A stretch of DNA of 64,000 nucleotides from Micavibrio aeruginosavorus. Its GTDB lineage: Bacteria > Pseudomonadota > Alphaproteobacteria > Micavibrionales > Micavibrionaceae. Position numbers and translations under genes: made by a program. Under the pieces are notes generated by a model. The model was not told the DNA's origin. It saw nothing but the letters and a program-made list of their open reading frames with translations, and did no database searches. Position 1 is the stretch's first letter, and each line of letters begins with the position of its first letter. The stretch lies in assembly GCA_016432265.1 (NCBI GenBank), contig CP066681.1, positions 2,134,342 to 2,198,341 on the forward strand. The letters are read 5' to 3'. Positions 17,041-25,579 of this stretch are shown piece after piece.

Positions 17041-17712
17041 CTACTGAACAGACTGGCTTTCCATAGCCAGCTCAATAGCATAGAGCATATCGATCGTGCC
17101 CTGCTTGATGCCTTTGGGATGATTCCATACGTAATCCGACGCCTCAAGGAACGTAGCACCCGCCCGCACATAGCGACCGCAATCATCGTTGGTCAGAGAG
17201 CCCTCAATCAGACAAGGGGTATCCGATTTCACGCTCCACCAGCCGACCAGACTTTCCGGCGGCAGCACATCGCCCCGACCGCCTGCGGCAAAACTGATAT
17301 AATCGACACGGACATCCAGCGCTTTTTCCGCCGTCAGGCGTGACAGACCACAGCGCACGCCGATGATCGCATCGCTCCCCATCACGGCACGGGCAGCCTC
17401 AACATCTTCGATTTTTTCAAGAATCACGCCATCGGCCTCAGCGGCAAACGCTAGGCCGGCATGATTGCGGACAATCGCCACTACCCCCAGTTGCCGCGCC
17501 AGTTCAACCAGGGCCTGCATCCGCAGCAAGCCCTCCTCATCGTCCAGGCTGCCGCCGATCTCCAAAACATTCATGTTCTTTTCGTAAGCTGAGCGGTTGA
17601 TCACGAACGCCGCCTCACGAATCTGGGCCATGGCTGTTTCGAACGGCAGATCATCCGCCACCCGCAAATACAGGCCACACGCCGGGGCCCCTTTTTTGGT
17701 CTCTTTTGCCAT
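17041..17712 (-). CDS. Thiamine-phosphate-synthase-like (ThiE/TenI superfamily) TIM-barrel protein
   Basis: A 223-residue protein whose spacing follows the ThiE/TenI barrel: an N-terminal CGLYLRVADDL strand, a repeat with AVVELARQLGVVAIVRNHAGLAFAAEADGVILEKIEDVEAARAVMG-type order (aDGVhL then lG..iiGvS in true ThiE), then IIGVRCGLSRLTAEKALDVRVDYISFA and a late GATFLEAS. Key ThiE residues are changed: the GVHLGQ.D motif reads GVILEKIED, and the pyrophosphate-binding serine/glycine loop is not intact. A function other than thiamine phosphate synthesis is therefore likely. It is divergent from yejF. The region before ATG has TATATTATA but no ribosome site. Confidence 0.55.
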   Translation of the reverse strand: MAKETKKGAPACGLYLRVADDLPFETAMAQIREAAFVINRSAYEKNMNVLEIGGSLDDEEGLLRMQALVELARQLGVVAIVRNHAGLAFAAEADGVILEKIEDVEAARAVMGSDAIIGVRCGLSRLTAEKALDVRVDYISFAAGGRGDVLPPESLVGWWSVKSDTPCLIEGSLTNDDCGRYVRAGATFLEASDYVWNHPKGIKQGTIDMLYAIELAMESQSVQ

Positions 17713-17785
17713 GGCATGGGTATAATATAGGCACCATCCCCGAGTAAAGCTTTACTACGCCCCCTCTTCAGGCCAGATTATCAGC

Positions 17786-19408
17786 ATGAACGACACGATC
17801 CTGCTCAGCGTTAAAAATCTCTCCGTCGATTTCCGCACCTCTGAGGGCGTATTTAATGCTGTCAAAGGTGTTTCATTCGATATCCGCAAGGGACAAACCA
17901 CGGCGCTGGTCGGAGAATCCGGATCCGGAAAATCCGTCACGGCGCTTTCGGTGATGCAGCTTCTGCCTTACCCCCGCGCCGCACACCCCTTCGGATCATC
18001 CGTCATTTTCGACGGGCGGGAACTGGTCGGCAGCGGCGACAACCTGATGCGATCCCTGCGCGGCCGCCGCATCAGCATGATATTTCAGGAACCGATGACA
18101 TCCCTCAACCCGCTGCACCCGATCGAACGCCAGATCGGTGAGGTTCTGAAAGTCCATCAGGGACTGAACCCGGAACAGGTCAGAGATCGCGTCATTGAAT
18201 TGCTGGATTTGGTCGGCCTGCCGCAACTGAAAGACCGTCTGCAAGCCTGCCCGCATGAGCTATCCGGAGGCCAGCGCCAACGAGTGATGATTGCCATGGC
18301 GCTGGCGAACGACCCCGACCTGCTGATAGCCGATGAACCCACGACAGCGCTCGACGTCACAGTACAGGCGCAAATTCTTGAGCTGCTGCAAAGCCTCAAG
18401 GAAAAGCTGGATATGTCCTTGCTGCTGATCACGCACGACCTTTCGATCGTGCGTAAGATGGCCGATCATGTTTGCGTGATGAAAAACGGAGAGATCGTCG
18501 AACAGCAGGCCTCCGGCGCTCTTTTCACCAACCCGCAGCATGATTACACAAAGATGCTGCTGGCCGCGCAACCCAAGGGCCACGCGATACCCGCCAACCA
18601 AAACGCCGCCGCCCTCGTTGAGGCGCACAACATCAAGGTACACTTTCCCCGGCGCAGGAATTTCTTCGGCAGAGTCAGTGAATGGGTCAAGGCGGTTGAC
18701 GGGGTTAGCGTCACATGCCGTGCCGGGCAAACCGTTGGTATCGTCGGAGAATCAGGCTCCGGCAAAACGACTCTGGGGCTGGCGTTGCTGCGTCTTACCG
18801 CATCCCAAGGTGAAATCAAATTCAAGGATCAGGTTATTTCCGGATACGACCGCAATGATATGCGCTCCTTGCGCGCAAAAATGCAGATTGTGTTTCAGGA
18901 TCCGTTCGGATCGCTCTCGCCGCGCATGAGCATCGGCCAGATCGTAGGTGAAGGCCTGGAAGTCCATCGTCATGATATTTCCCGTGCGGATCGCGAAGAA
19001 CTGGTGGTGCAGGCCTTGCGCGATGTAAATCTCGATCCCGGAACCCGTCATCGCTACCCGCATGAATTTTCGGGCGGCCAGCGTCAACGCGTAGCCATCG
19101 CCCGCGCCATGGTGCTGCAACCGGAATTTATCGTCCTTGACGAACCAACCTCGGCGCTGGATGTGTCGGTGCAGGCCCAGATCGTCGACCTGCTGCGCGG
19201 GCTGCAGGAAAAATATAACCTGACCTATATGTTTATCTCCCATGATTTGCGCGTGGTGCGCGCCATGGCGCACGACCTGATCGTGATGAAAGACGGCAAG
19301 GTCGTCGAACAGGGCCCGGCACAACAGATTTTCGACCATCCTCAAACCGAATATACCCGCGCCTTGCTGGAAGCCGCCCTCAACCTGAAAACCCGGATAG
19401 CCGCCTGA
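17786..19408 (+). CDS. yejF: Oligopeptide ABC transporter ATP-binding protein YejF (two ABC domains)
   Basis: Cytosolic ATPase of the Yej peptide importer with both nucleotide-binding domains in one 540-residue chain (enterobacterial YejF is ~529). The first domain has Walker A GESGSGKS at residues 43-50, a Q-loop [12 protein letters not shown], signature LSGGQRQR, and Walker [13 protein letters not shown]. The second has [29 protein letters not shown] and [12 protein letters not shown]. Each ends with the oligopeptide-transporter C-terminal segment. It stands about 8 kb downstream of yejE on the same strand, separated by seven unrelated genes, so it is probably transcribed on its own. Confidence 0.93.
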   Translation: MNDTILLSVKNLSVDFRTSEGVFNAVKGVSFDIRKGQTTALVGESGSGKSVTALSVMQLLPYPRAAHPFGSSVIFDGRELVGSGDNLMRSLRGRRISMIFQEPMTSLNPLHPIERQIGEVLKVHQGLNPEQVRDRVIELLDLVGLPQLKDRLQACPHELSGGQRQRVMIAMALANDPDLLIADEPTTALDVTVQAQILELLQSLKEKLDMSLLLITHDLSIVRKMADHVCVMKNGEIVEQQASGALFTNPQHDYTKMLLAAQPKGHAIPANQNAAALVEAHNIKVHFPRRRNFFGRVSEWVKAVDGVSVTCRAGQTVGIVGESGSGKTTLGLALLRLTASQGEIKFKDQVISGYDRNDMRSLRAKMQIVFQDPFGSLSPRMSIGQIVGEGLEVHRHDISRADREELVVQALRDVNLDPGTRHRYPHEFSGGQRQRVAIARAMVLQPEFIVLDEPTSALDVSVQAQIVDLLRGLQEKYNLTYMFISHDLRVVRAMAHDLIVMKDGKVVEQGPAQQIFDHPQTEYTRALLEAALNLKTRIAA

Positions 19409-19422
19409 TTTTTCAGATCTGT

Positions 19423-19451
19423 TTGACAAATTATGTCAATATCAATAGCCT
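19423..19451 (+). promoter_or_regulatory. Predicted promoter, leaderless geometry, within a TTGACA/TGTCAA palindrome
   Basis: Perfect -35 TTGACA at 19423-19428, 17-base spacer and TAGCCT at 19446-19451, then six bases to the ATG at 19458, predicting transcription from the start codon itself. The -35 box is half of an inverted repeat, TTGACA-5-TGTCAA (19423-19439), which could be an operator. Confidence 0.55.
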
Positions 19452-19457
19452 GCCCTT

Positions 19458-20588
19458 ATGAACAAGGATGATGATAACCGGCTCATGAGCCTGCCTCCGA
19501 AAGGCCTTAGCTTGCTTGAAAAAAAGCGACGCCAGTATTTGCTCGGCAGCGTCGCCTCCGTTGCCCTTGGCATAGCATGTCTGGGTGTTGCCAGTTCAAT
19601 GCTATTCTCAAAACCGCCGGAATACGCGACCGGCGAGGAGAACCTCGACGCAATCCTGCCCTACAGCCAGATTGAAACCGCAGGCGATCCCCGTATAAAA
19701 AGGGTGATGCGGCTGATGCGGAGAACACCCACAGGCGAATACCTATATCAATACGCCGCCGGCCAGGATTTTCGATTTGCATGGAACACAGAAATCGATG
19801 ACGGGAATGGAAGCTACAAGGACGGGCTGATTAAAGAATCGCCGCGGCTCGAATCCGACCAATCCCTGGCGCTGACAGGGGTTCATGAAATACGCCATGG
19901 ATGGCAAATGCGCCTCTTGCAGAGAATGCCCTACAAGACGGATCCAATAACAGAATGGCAGCTTTCGATTGTGATAGAAGCCGATTCATGCGCTTACACC
20001 GCGCATTATGCGGCTGAATATAAAGATATTACAGGTGTGGATCTGACAAAAAACTTTTCAGGATACGGGGCCAAGACAGCAAAAACCTATGTGCGAACGC
20101 CGGAGATTCAGCGCGATTTTTTCCTCCATGCGGTTTTGCCTTGCTTCGAAGAGATCAAGAACTACCCGTCATACGATAAACTTGCAAAAAAGAGGGCCGC
20201 GATTGTGACGAATATGGTGGATATCGTTGCCGCCATATCCCTAAACAGAATAATGATTGCCGAAAATGGAGGGAGCCCATACGATCCCGGCTTCTTTAGA
20301 AAAGACATTGCATCGCCTTCTGCAAAAGAGAAGGCAGCCCTGTTCTCACAATTCTTCTCGCTGGATATGGGTGGCGGAAAACCATTGCCCCGCTTGCAGA
20401 ACTTAAGTCAGAATCCGGATGAATTTTTGACGTGGCTTGACCGGACGACGCTGAAAGACACGTTTGATCTTGCCGTTGTGCATCTACAGCAACAGCACTA
20501 TTACAGGGTAAGGGATATTATTCTTGAACATGAAGCCACCCTCGATCCCAGCCTTTACAGCCCCGGAACCTACCCCCCAGCCCTCTAA
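19458..20588 (+). CDS. Predicted membrane-anchored zinc metallopeptidase-like protein (HEIRH motif)
   Basis: A 376-residue protein with one N-terminal membrane helix (about residues 27-50) after a basic stretch, so most of it should face the periplasm. The motif His143-Glu144-Ile-Arg-His147 fits the HExxH zinc-binding signature, and a downstream EADSCAY about 35 residues later could supply a third ligand. The rest is helical with no repeats. This arrangement resembles the putative metallopeptidase domain DUF6782, which I name only as the nearest family I recall. The predicted promoter gives a leaderless message. It follows yejF closely. Proteolytic activity is inferred, not shown; a second start at 19485 would shorten the protein by nine residues. 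Confidence 0.6.
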   Translation: MNKDDDNRLMSLPPKGLSLLEKKRRQYLLGSVASVALGIACLGVASSMLFSKPPEYATGEENLDAILPYSQIETAGDPRIKRVMRLMRRTPTGEYLYQYAAGQDFRFAWNTEIDDGNGSYKDGLIKESPRLESDQSLALTGVHEIRHGWQMRLLQRMPYKTDPITEWQLSIVIEADSCAYTAHYAAEYKDITGVDLTKNFSGYGAKTAKTYVRTPEIQRDFFLHAVLPCFEEIKNYPSYDKLAKKRAAIVTNMVDIVAAISLNRIMIAENGGSPYDPGFFRKDIASPSAKEKAALFSQFFSLDMGGGKPLPRLQNLSQNPDEFLTWLDRTTLKDTFDLAVVHLQQQHYYRVRDIILEHEATLDPSLYSPGTYPPAL

Positions 20589-20591
20589 AAA

Positions 20592-20645
20592 GGCGGAAAT
20601 CGGGCCTTTGGAAGGATTCTTGCCATTTTCCCCTTGATTTCCGCC
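20592..20645. repeat. Ten-base inverted repeat upstream of rpsU
   Basis: GGCGGAAATC at 20592-20601 is perfectly complementary to GATTTCCGCC at 20636-20645, with a 34-base loop. Its right arm overlaps the predicted rpsU -35 box. There is no T-run, so it is not a classic terminator; it could end the upstream transcript weakly or act in rpsU control. Confidence 0.4.
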
Positions 20646-20662
20646 CCCTTAACGGGTTAAAA
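20634..20662 (+). promoter_or_regulatory. Predicted rpsU promoter
   Basis: TTGATT (20634-20639), 17-base spacer, TTAAAA (20657-20662). Transcription would begin near 20669, leaving a leader of about 43 bases that contains the ribosome site AAGGGGTGA. Confidence 0.45.
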
Positions 20663-20711
20663 ACCCTGACACTTCAATACTCTGGGAAACATCCGAAAGG
20701 GGTGATTTAGT

Positions 20712-20918
20712 TTGGTAACGGTCAATGTACGCGACAATAACGTCGATCAGGCTCTGCGCGTTCTGAAGAAGAAGCTGCAGCGTGAAGGCGTATTCCGCGA
20801 AATGAAGATGCGTCGCGATTACGAGAAACCCTCGGAAAAGCGTAAACGCGAAAAGGCCGAATCCGTACGCCGCTGGCGTAAGATGGAGCGCAAAAAGCGC
20901 GACCGCGACGGATTCTAG
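20712..20918 (+). CDS. rpsU: 30S ribosomal protein S21
   Basis: Small basic ribosomal protein bS21 of the 30S platform, involved in initiation. The 68 residues run [25 protein letters not shown] followed by the arginine- and lysine-rich tail ([28 protein letters not shown]) characteristic of alphaproteobacterial S21. The start codon is TTG: family members begin Met-Val-x-Val, and the TTG-GTA-ACG order supplies exactly this, with AAGGGGTGA at good spacing upstream; there is no usable ATG nearby. A strong intrinsic terminator follows, and a promoter is predicted upstream, so it is a single-gene unit. Confidence 0.95.
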   Translation: MVTVNVRDNNVDQALRVLKKKLQREGVFREMKMRRDYEKPSEKRKREKAESVRRWRKMERKKRDRDGF

Positions 20919-20938
20919 AACTCGATCCCGCTTGAAGA

Positions 20939-20972
20939 TAAAACCCCCGGAAATCCGGGGGTTTTGTTTTTA
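20939..20972 (+). terminator. Rho-independent terminator after rpsU
   Basis: Stem AAACCCCCGG (20941-20950) pairs with CCGGGGGTTT (20955-20964) around an AAAT loop, followed by a T-rich tract to 20971. Textbook intrinsic terminator 20 bases after the rpsU stop. Confidence 0.92.
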
Positions 20973-21089
20973 TGCGCCGACATTTTGATTTTTTATTCGT
21001 TGAATTTCAGAAGGTTAGAAAATAATGACCAATTTGTGGTAGACAGCCCCGTCGTCAATTGTTACCCAAAAACCATGGAGGAAACTTTC

Positions 21090-22034
21090 ATGAAAATCTG
21101 GGTTCTGTTTCACGGGCCGCTCGATACCGACCATCCCGAAGCCTATGAATGCCTGAGGCTGAAAGAAGAGGCCGAAAAGCTGGGTGCCTCCCTTGAAGTG
21201 ATGAGCGCAGAAGATTTCGATCTGGTCATCGACTCCACCGACGAATGGCGTGCCATCTATCGTGGGGATTATATAGATCCGCCCGACCTTATCATTCCCC
21301 GCACCGGAGCCGAAACCAGTTACAACGCCTTCTCCGTCCTGCGCTTTTATGAAAGCCTGAAGGTACCAATCCTCAATAACTGGCTCGCGATTGAAACCGT
21401 AGCTGACAAGCTGCATACCCATCAAGTCCTCGCCGCACGCAGATTCCCGGTGCCACGCACGATTTTAGGAAAGTTCCCGCCCGACCTTGACCTGATCGAG
21501 AACAAGCTGGGGTTCCCGGTTGTAGTCAAGACCTTGCGCGGCACGCGCGGCGGTGGCGTGTTCCTTTCTGAATCCCGCGAACAATTCAAAGATCTGGCCG
21601 ATCTGATCGCCGAGGCTAACAGCAGCGTCCATATGCTGTTTCAGGAATATATCAGCCGCAGCCACGGCCGCGATCTCCGGGCATTTGTCGTCGGCAGCAA
21701 AGTGCTGGCCTGCATGGAGCGACGCTCATCGGATGGCGGCTTCAAATCAAATATATCGCGCGGCGGCACGGGCAGCCCCCACCCGGTGACCCCAGTCATC
21801 CGTGACCTCTCGCTCGGCGTCTGCAAAGCGCTCAACCTTGAGATCGCCGGGATCGATCTGCTGATTGATAGCAATGGATTCCGCGTCTGCGAAGCCAACA
21901 GCGCTCCCGGATTCAAGGGGCTGGAAAGCTATTGCAACGTCAACGCCGCCAGAGAAATCATCCAGCTCGGGCTGGCAAAGGGCAAACCGCGGCAATCGTT
22001 CCTTTCACGCTTTCAACGCCGCCTTGCGGCTTAA
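21090..22034 (+). CDS. RimK-like ATP-grasp ligase
   Basis: A 314-residue ATP-grasp enzyme of the RimK alpha-L-glutamate ligase family, which joins an amino acid to a carboxylate or amine with ATP. Landmarks: PDLIIPRTGAETSYN for the N-terminal domain, ADKLHTHQVLAARRFPVPRTI, the ATP-binding FPVVVKTLRGTRGGGVFL, the LFQEYISRSHGRDLRAFVVG segment, and the metal-binding VCEANSAPGFKGLE near the end. GGAGGAAA lies just before ATG at 21090; the longer frame starting at 20964 begins inside the rpsU terminator and was rejected. The acceptor substrate is unknown; S6 modification, as in RimK itself, is one possibility. Confidence 0.82.
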   Translation: MKIWVLFHGPLDTDHPEAYECLRLKEEAEKLGASLEVMSAEDFDLVIDSTDEWRAIYRGDYIDPPDLIIPRTGAETSYNAFSVLRFYESLKVPILNNWLAIETVADKLHTHQVLAARRFPVPRTILGKFPPDLDLIENKLGFPVVVKTLRGTRGGGVFLSESREQFKDLADLIAEANSSVHMLFQEYISRSHGRDLRAFVVGSKVLACMERRSSDGGFKSNISRGGTGSPHPVTPVIRDLSLGVCKALNLEIAGIDLLIDSNGFRVCEANSAPGFKGLESYCNVNAAREIIQLGLAKGKPRQSFLSRFQRRLAA

Positions 22035-22040
22035 TCCCGC

Positions 22041-23906
22041 TTAGGGCTGGCTCGGCCCCGGCGTTTTCTGCCGCCGGGTTCTGGGCTTGGGGCCGGCGGC
22101 ATCAGGCTTTTTTAGGGGAGCGCACGCTTCCTTGAGCCATGTCCGCTCCGTAGCGTCCAGATATGGCCCGATCTCGCGCTCGACCCGCGCATGGTAATCG
22201 TTCAGCCACACTATCTCATCATCGTTCAACAGCGAGATGTCGATCAGCCGCTTGTCGATCGGCACCAGTGTCACGGTTTCGAATCTCAGCGCAGGTGTCT
22301 GGCGTCCATCGTCAATCACGCCGTCCTCGACCACCATAACGAGATTTTCGATGCGGATCCCAAAGGAGCCTTCCTTGTAGTAGCCCGGCTCGTTTGAAAT
22401 CAGCATCCCCGGCTTGTAAGGCCGCATGGCCGCCTTGGAAACGCCACCGCCCTGCTCATGTACCGAAAGATAGATGCCAACGCCATGGCCTGTGCCATGG
22501 CCGTAATTCATCTTGTGGCGCATCAACGGCTGACGCGCCAGCATATCTATATCGGCCCCACGCGTGCCTTCAGGGAATACGGCAGCGGCAATCGCGATAT
22601 GGCCCTTGAGCACCAGCGTATTCGCCTTTTTCTGCTCTGCCGTCGGCTCGCCCACGGCAATCGTACGGGTAATGTCGGTCGTGCCGTCGTTATACTGTGC
22701 GCCGCTGTCCAACAGCAAAATGCCGGGCGGCACGATGGCGGCATGATCTTCCGGCGTTGCGCGGTAATGCACAATCGCGCCATTCGCGTTCCATCCGGCG
22801 ATGGTGTCGAAACTGGTGTCGCGGAAACCCGCCTGTTGACGGCGGAAGTCTTCCAGCTTCTCGGCAACCGTCAGCTCGGTCAATTGCCCCTTGACCACCT
22901 CGCGGTCGAACCAGCACAGAAACTTGGTCTCGGCAACGCCGTCACGAACATGGGCCGCCCTGATAGATTGCTGCTCGGCGGGTGTTTTGCAGGCCTTGGG
23001 CAACAGGCACAGATCCTCGACATCCTTAAGCTTGCCACCCGCAGCCTCGATCACCTGCTTGAACCAGATAGAACCGTTCTTATGGTCAAAAAGAACAGGT
23101 TTTTTCTCCTGCGCCGATTTTAACGCCAGCGCTGTCAGCGCATCCCCCAGCGTATCGGGCGGCAATATCTGCACCCGGTTGCCCAGATGCGCGCGCACAT
23201 CACCAGGTATTTTGGCCGTATCGATAAACCAGTCAACATCGCCGTTGGCGTGGATAATCGCGTTTGAAAGGGCAAAAGGCGTATGCGGTACATCGGTGCC
23301 ACGGATATTCAGCATCCACGCTATCGAATCCGGCATGGTGACCACGCTGGCCACACCGCCGTTTTTCATGACGCTCGCGGCGATATCCTCACGCTTCTCC
23401 TGCGCGGTGCGCCCCGCTGTCTGCTCTGAAAAAACCTCCACCAGTTGCAAAGGCGGACCCGGCTGATTATGCCAGATTAGATCGATCAGGTTTTTATCGA
23501 CCGGCTTCAGCGCGATGTTCTTGCTTTTCAGGATCGCATCAAGCGCACTAATCTGCGCCGGCGTATGCAGCTTCGGGTCATAACCAATAACGGCTCCGTC
23601 TTGCGCATTCTGCACCACCCAGTCGCCGAGTTCCTGGTGCGACCCCTCGACGATATCGAACAACGTGGCATCGACCTGCTTTTTGATTTGCACGCGATAG
23701 CGGCTATCGCTTTCGATCATGGCGCGATCTTTCAACACAACGGCCGCTCCGGCGGAGCCGGTAAAATCAGTCAGCCAAGCCAGGCGCTCCGCCCGAGCCG
23801 GAATATATTCGCCCTGAAATTCATCGGCTTTGGGCACCAGAAACCCGTCGAGTGAATGTGCTGCCAGTTGGGCCCGTAAGGCGTTGAGTCTGTCGATCTG
23901 ATCCAT
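22041..23906 (-). CDS. pepP: Xaa-Pro aminopeptidase (M24 family)
   Basis: Cytosolic metallopeptidase that removes the N-terminal residue before proline. The 621 residues comprise two creatinase-like N-terminal domains (about 1-130 and 150-310), the M24 pita-bread catalytic domain (about 315-535), and a C-terminal extension typical of the long bacterial/eukaryotic aminopeptidase P group. Metal ligands are seen in order: two Asp (LLLDSGAQYNDGTTDITRT), His (HGTGHGVGIYLSVHE) and two Glu (SNEPGYYKEGSFGIRIEN). The basic C-terminal tail (GPKPRTRRQKTPGP) is unusual but short. It converges on the RimK-like gene with six bases between stops. It fits the peptide-catabolism theme of the first 25 kb. Confidence 0.92.
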   Translation of the reverse strand: MDQIDRLNALRAQLAAHSLDGFLVPKADEFQGEYIPARAERLAWLTDFTGSAGAAVVLKDRAMIESDSRYRVQIKKQVDATLFDIVEGSHQELGDWVVQNAQDGAVIGYDPKLHTPAQISALDAILKSKNIALKPVDKNLIDLIWHNQPGPPLQLVEVFSEQTAGRTAQEKREDIAASVMKNGGVASVVTMPDSIAWMLNIRGTDVPHTPFALSNAIIHANGDVDWFIDTAKIPGDVRAHLGNRVQILPPDTLGDALTALALKSAQEKKPVLFDHKNGSIWFKQVIEAAGGKLKDVEDLCLLPKACKTPAEQQSIRAAHVRDGVAETKFLCWFDREVVKGQLTELTVAEKLEDFRRQQAGFRDTSFDTIAGWNANGAIVHYRATPEDHAAIVPPGILLLDSGAQYNDGTTDITRTIAVGEPTAEQKKANTLVLKGHIAIAAAVFPEGTRGADIDMLARQPLMRHKMNYGHGTGHGVGIYLSVHEQGGGVSKAAMRPYKPGMLISNEPGYYKEGSFGIRIENLVMVVEDGVIDDGRQTPALRFETVTLVPIDKRLIDISLLNDDEIVWLNDYHARVEREIGPYLDATERTWLKEACAPLKKPDAAGPKPRTRRQKTPGPSQP

Positions 23907-24134
23907 GTTCTTGTCTTTGCGTTATTGGAATTTTTCCATGTTGCGCCCCTGTCAGCGCTGACTATACAGAATCCTTTGTTATCCGTCATGCCAGCAATCA
24001 AAACTGAACGGTGTTTTTCTTATGCGTCGCCTTTAGTTATGTAAAAATTGTCCTTGATCAGCCTGTAGAAGACAAGCCATGCCAACGGCATCTGCGCCGC
24101 GTCACCTCCCTCTTTGTCGCCCGAAGACTCTGTG

Positions 24135-24162
24135 GTGACAGACATTCAAGGCATGCTATCCT
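24135..24162 (+). promoter_or_regulatory. Predicted promoter, leaderless geometry
   Basis: GTGACA at 24135-24140, 16-base spacer, TATCCT at 24157-24162, then six bases to the ATG at 24169. No Shine-Dalgarno sequence precedes the gene. Confidence 0.45.
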
Positions 24163-24168
24163 GACGCT

Positions 24169-24600
24169 ATGCCTTATGTTCTTCTTGTGATGGGCGCAGC
24201 GATTGGCCTGTTCGGATTGTACAAATTTTTTGTTTCGGCCAACCCGAAGCAGATCCGCGCCTTTCTGCTGGCAGCCGTCTTTTTTATCATCAGCATCGCT
24301 CTGCTTTTTATGGCCGTGACAGGTCGCCTGCCCGCCGCCATAGCGCTGGCGCTGGCGATCTGGCCTATCGCGCTGGCGTGGTGGAAGGCGCAGCACAACC
24401 CGCTGAAGGCAAAATCTGTCAGGCCCGCGCAAATGACACGCGGCGAAGCATTAAAAATCCTTGGTCTGACTGATACCGCCACGGCAGAAGATATCGAGGA
24501 AGCCTATAAACGCTTGATCGTTAAAGTCCACCCCGACCAGCAAGGCAGCGACTGGATGGCAACCAAGCTGAACGAAGCCCGTGATTTATTGCAGAAGTAG
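24169..24600 (+). CDS. DnaJ-domain membrane protein (Tim14/DjlA-like)
   Basis: A 143-residue protein with two or three N-terminal membrane helices (about residues 3-20, 30-50 and 55-68) and a C-terminal J domain. The J domain (about 85-142) starts MTRGEALKILGLTDTATAEDIEEAYKRLI and carries the HPD motif in VKVHPDQQGSD, which stimulates Hsp70 ATPase. This layout matches the alphaproteobacterial relatives of mitochondrial Tim14/Pam18. It would recruit DnaK to the inner membrane. It is predicted to be translated from a leaderless transcript. galU follows 87 bases later. Confidence 0.85.
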   Translation: MPYVLLVMGAAIGLFGLYKFFVSANPKQIRAFLLAAVFFIISIALLFMAVTGRLPAAIALALAIWPIALAWWKAQHNPLKAKSVRPAQMTRGEALKILGLTDTATAEDIEEAYKRLIVKVHPDQQGSDWMATKLNEARDLLQK

Positions 24601-24687
24601 CGCGATTTCGGCGACGGCGGGTTGAAACACTGGCGTTTCTGTGCCAGTTTTCAGCTCTGTATCAACTATTGGAATTCCATAATCCAG

Positions 24688-25578
24688 ATGCTGTTCGGCA
24701 AACCCATCAAGCCTGTACGCAAGGCCGTTTTTCCCGTCGCCGGTCTGGGCACCCGTTTCCTGCCCGCAACCAAAGTTATGCCCAAGGAAATGCTGCCGCT
24801 GCTGGATCGCCCGTTGATCCAGCATGCGGTCGAAGAAGCCCGCGACGCCGGGATCGAGGAATTCATTTTCGTCACCGGCCGCCACAAGGAAATGCTCGAA
24901 GAGCATTTCGACTACCAGCCTGAACTGGCCGAAAAACTCGAAGCCGTCGGCAAGAAGGATCTGCTCGATAAAATGCGCACGGCGGAAATGCCGGAAGGCT
25001 CGATCTTCCTCACACGACAGCCCAAGGCGCTTGGCCTGGGCCATGCAATCTGGTGCGCGAAAAAGCTGGTCGGCGATGAACCATTTGCGATCATGCTGCC
25101 GGACGACGTCGTGCTGGCGACCAAAGGCTGCCTTGCCCAGATGGTCGAGCAATACAACAAGGTCGGCGGCAATCTTGTCGCTGTGATGGATGTGCCGCGC
25201 GAAGACACATCGAAATACGGTATCCTCGATATCAAGGCTGATCGCGGACAGATGGTTGAAATCAAGGGACTGGTGGAAAAACCAAAACCAGAGAATGCAC
25301 CCTCGACACTCTCCATTATCGGCCGCTACATCCTGCAACCCGAGGTCTTCGGATATCTCGACGCCTTTGAGAAGGGAGCAGGCGGGGAAATCCAGATCAC
25401 GGACGCCATGGCCAAACTGATCGGCAAGCAGCCTTTCCACGGCTTCCGTTACGAAGGCACCCGCTATGACTGCGGCAACCGTTTGGGCTTTATCGAAGCC
25501 ACGATTGCCTATGGCATGAAAGACCCCGAGATCGGCGCGCATGTCGCCAACCTGATCAAAAAATACGGGACTCCCTGA
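24688..25578 (+). CDS. galU: UTP-glucose-1-phosphate uridylyltransferase
   Basis: Cytosolic enzyme making UDP-glucose from UTP and glucose-1-phosphate, feeding lipopolysaccharide and other glucosylations. The 296 residues show the full GalU signature: FPVAGLGTRFLPATKVMPKEMLP near the N-terminus, QPKALGLGHAIWCAK, LPDDVVL, VEKPKPENAPSTLSIIGRYIL, and GGEIQITDAMAKLI with the sugar-binding glutamate. The ATG at 24688 gives the normal family N-terminus; a longer frame from 24622 has no family support. The phosphohexomutase starts one base after its stop, so both supply sugar nucleotides in one operon. Confidence 0.95.
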   Translation: MLFGKPIKPVRKAVFPVAGLGTRFLPATKVMPKEMLPLLDRPLIQHAVEEARDAGIEEFIFVTGRHKEMLEEHFDYQPELAEKLEAVGKKDLLDKMRTAEMPEGSIFLTRQPKALGLGHAIWCAKKLVGDEPFAIMLPDDVVLATKGCLAQMVEQYNKVGGNLVAVMDVPREDTSKYGILDIKADRGQMVEIKGLVEKPKPENAPSTLSIIGRYILQPEVFGYLDAFEKGAGGEIQITDAMAKLIGKQPFHGFRYEGTRYDCGNRLGFIEATIAYGMKDPEIGAHVANLIKKYGTP

Positions 25579-25579
25579 A

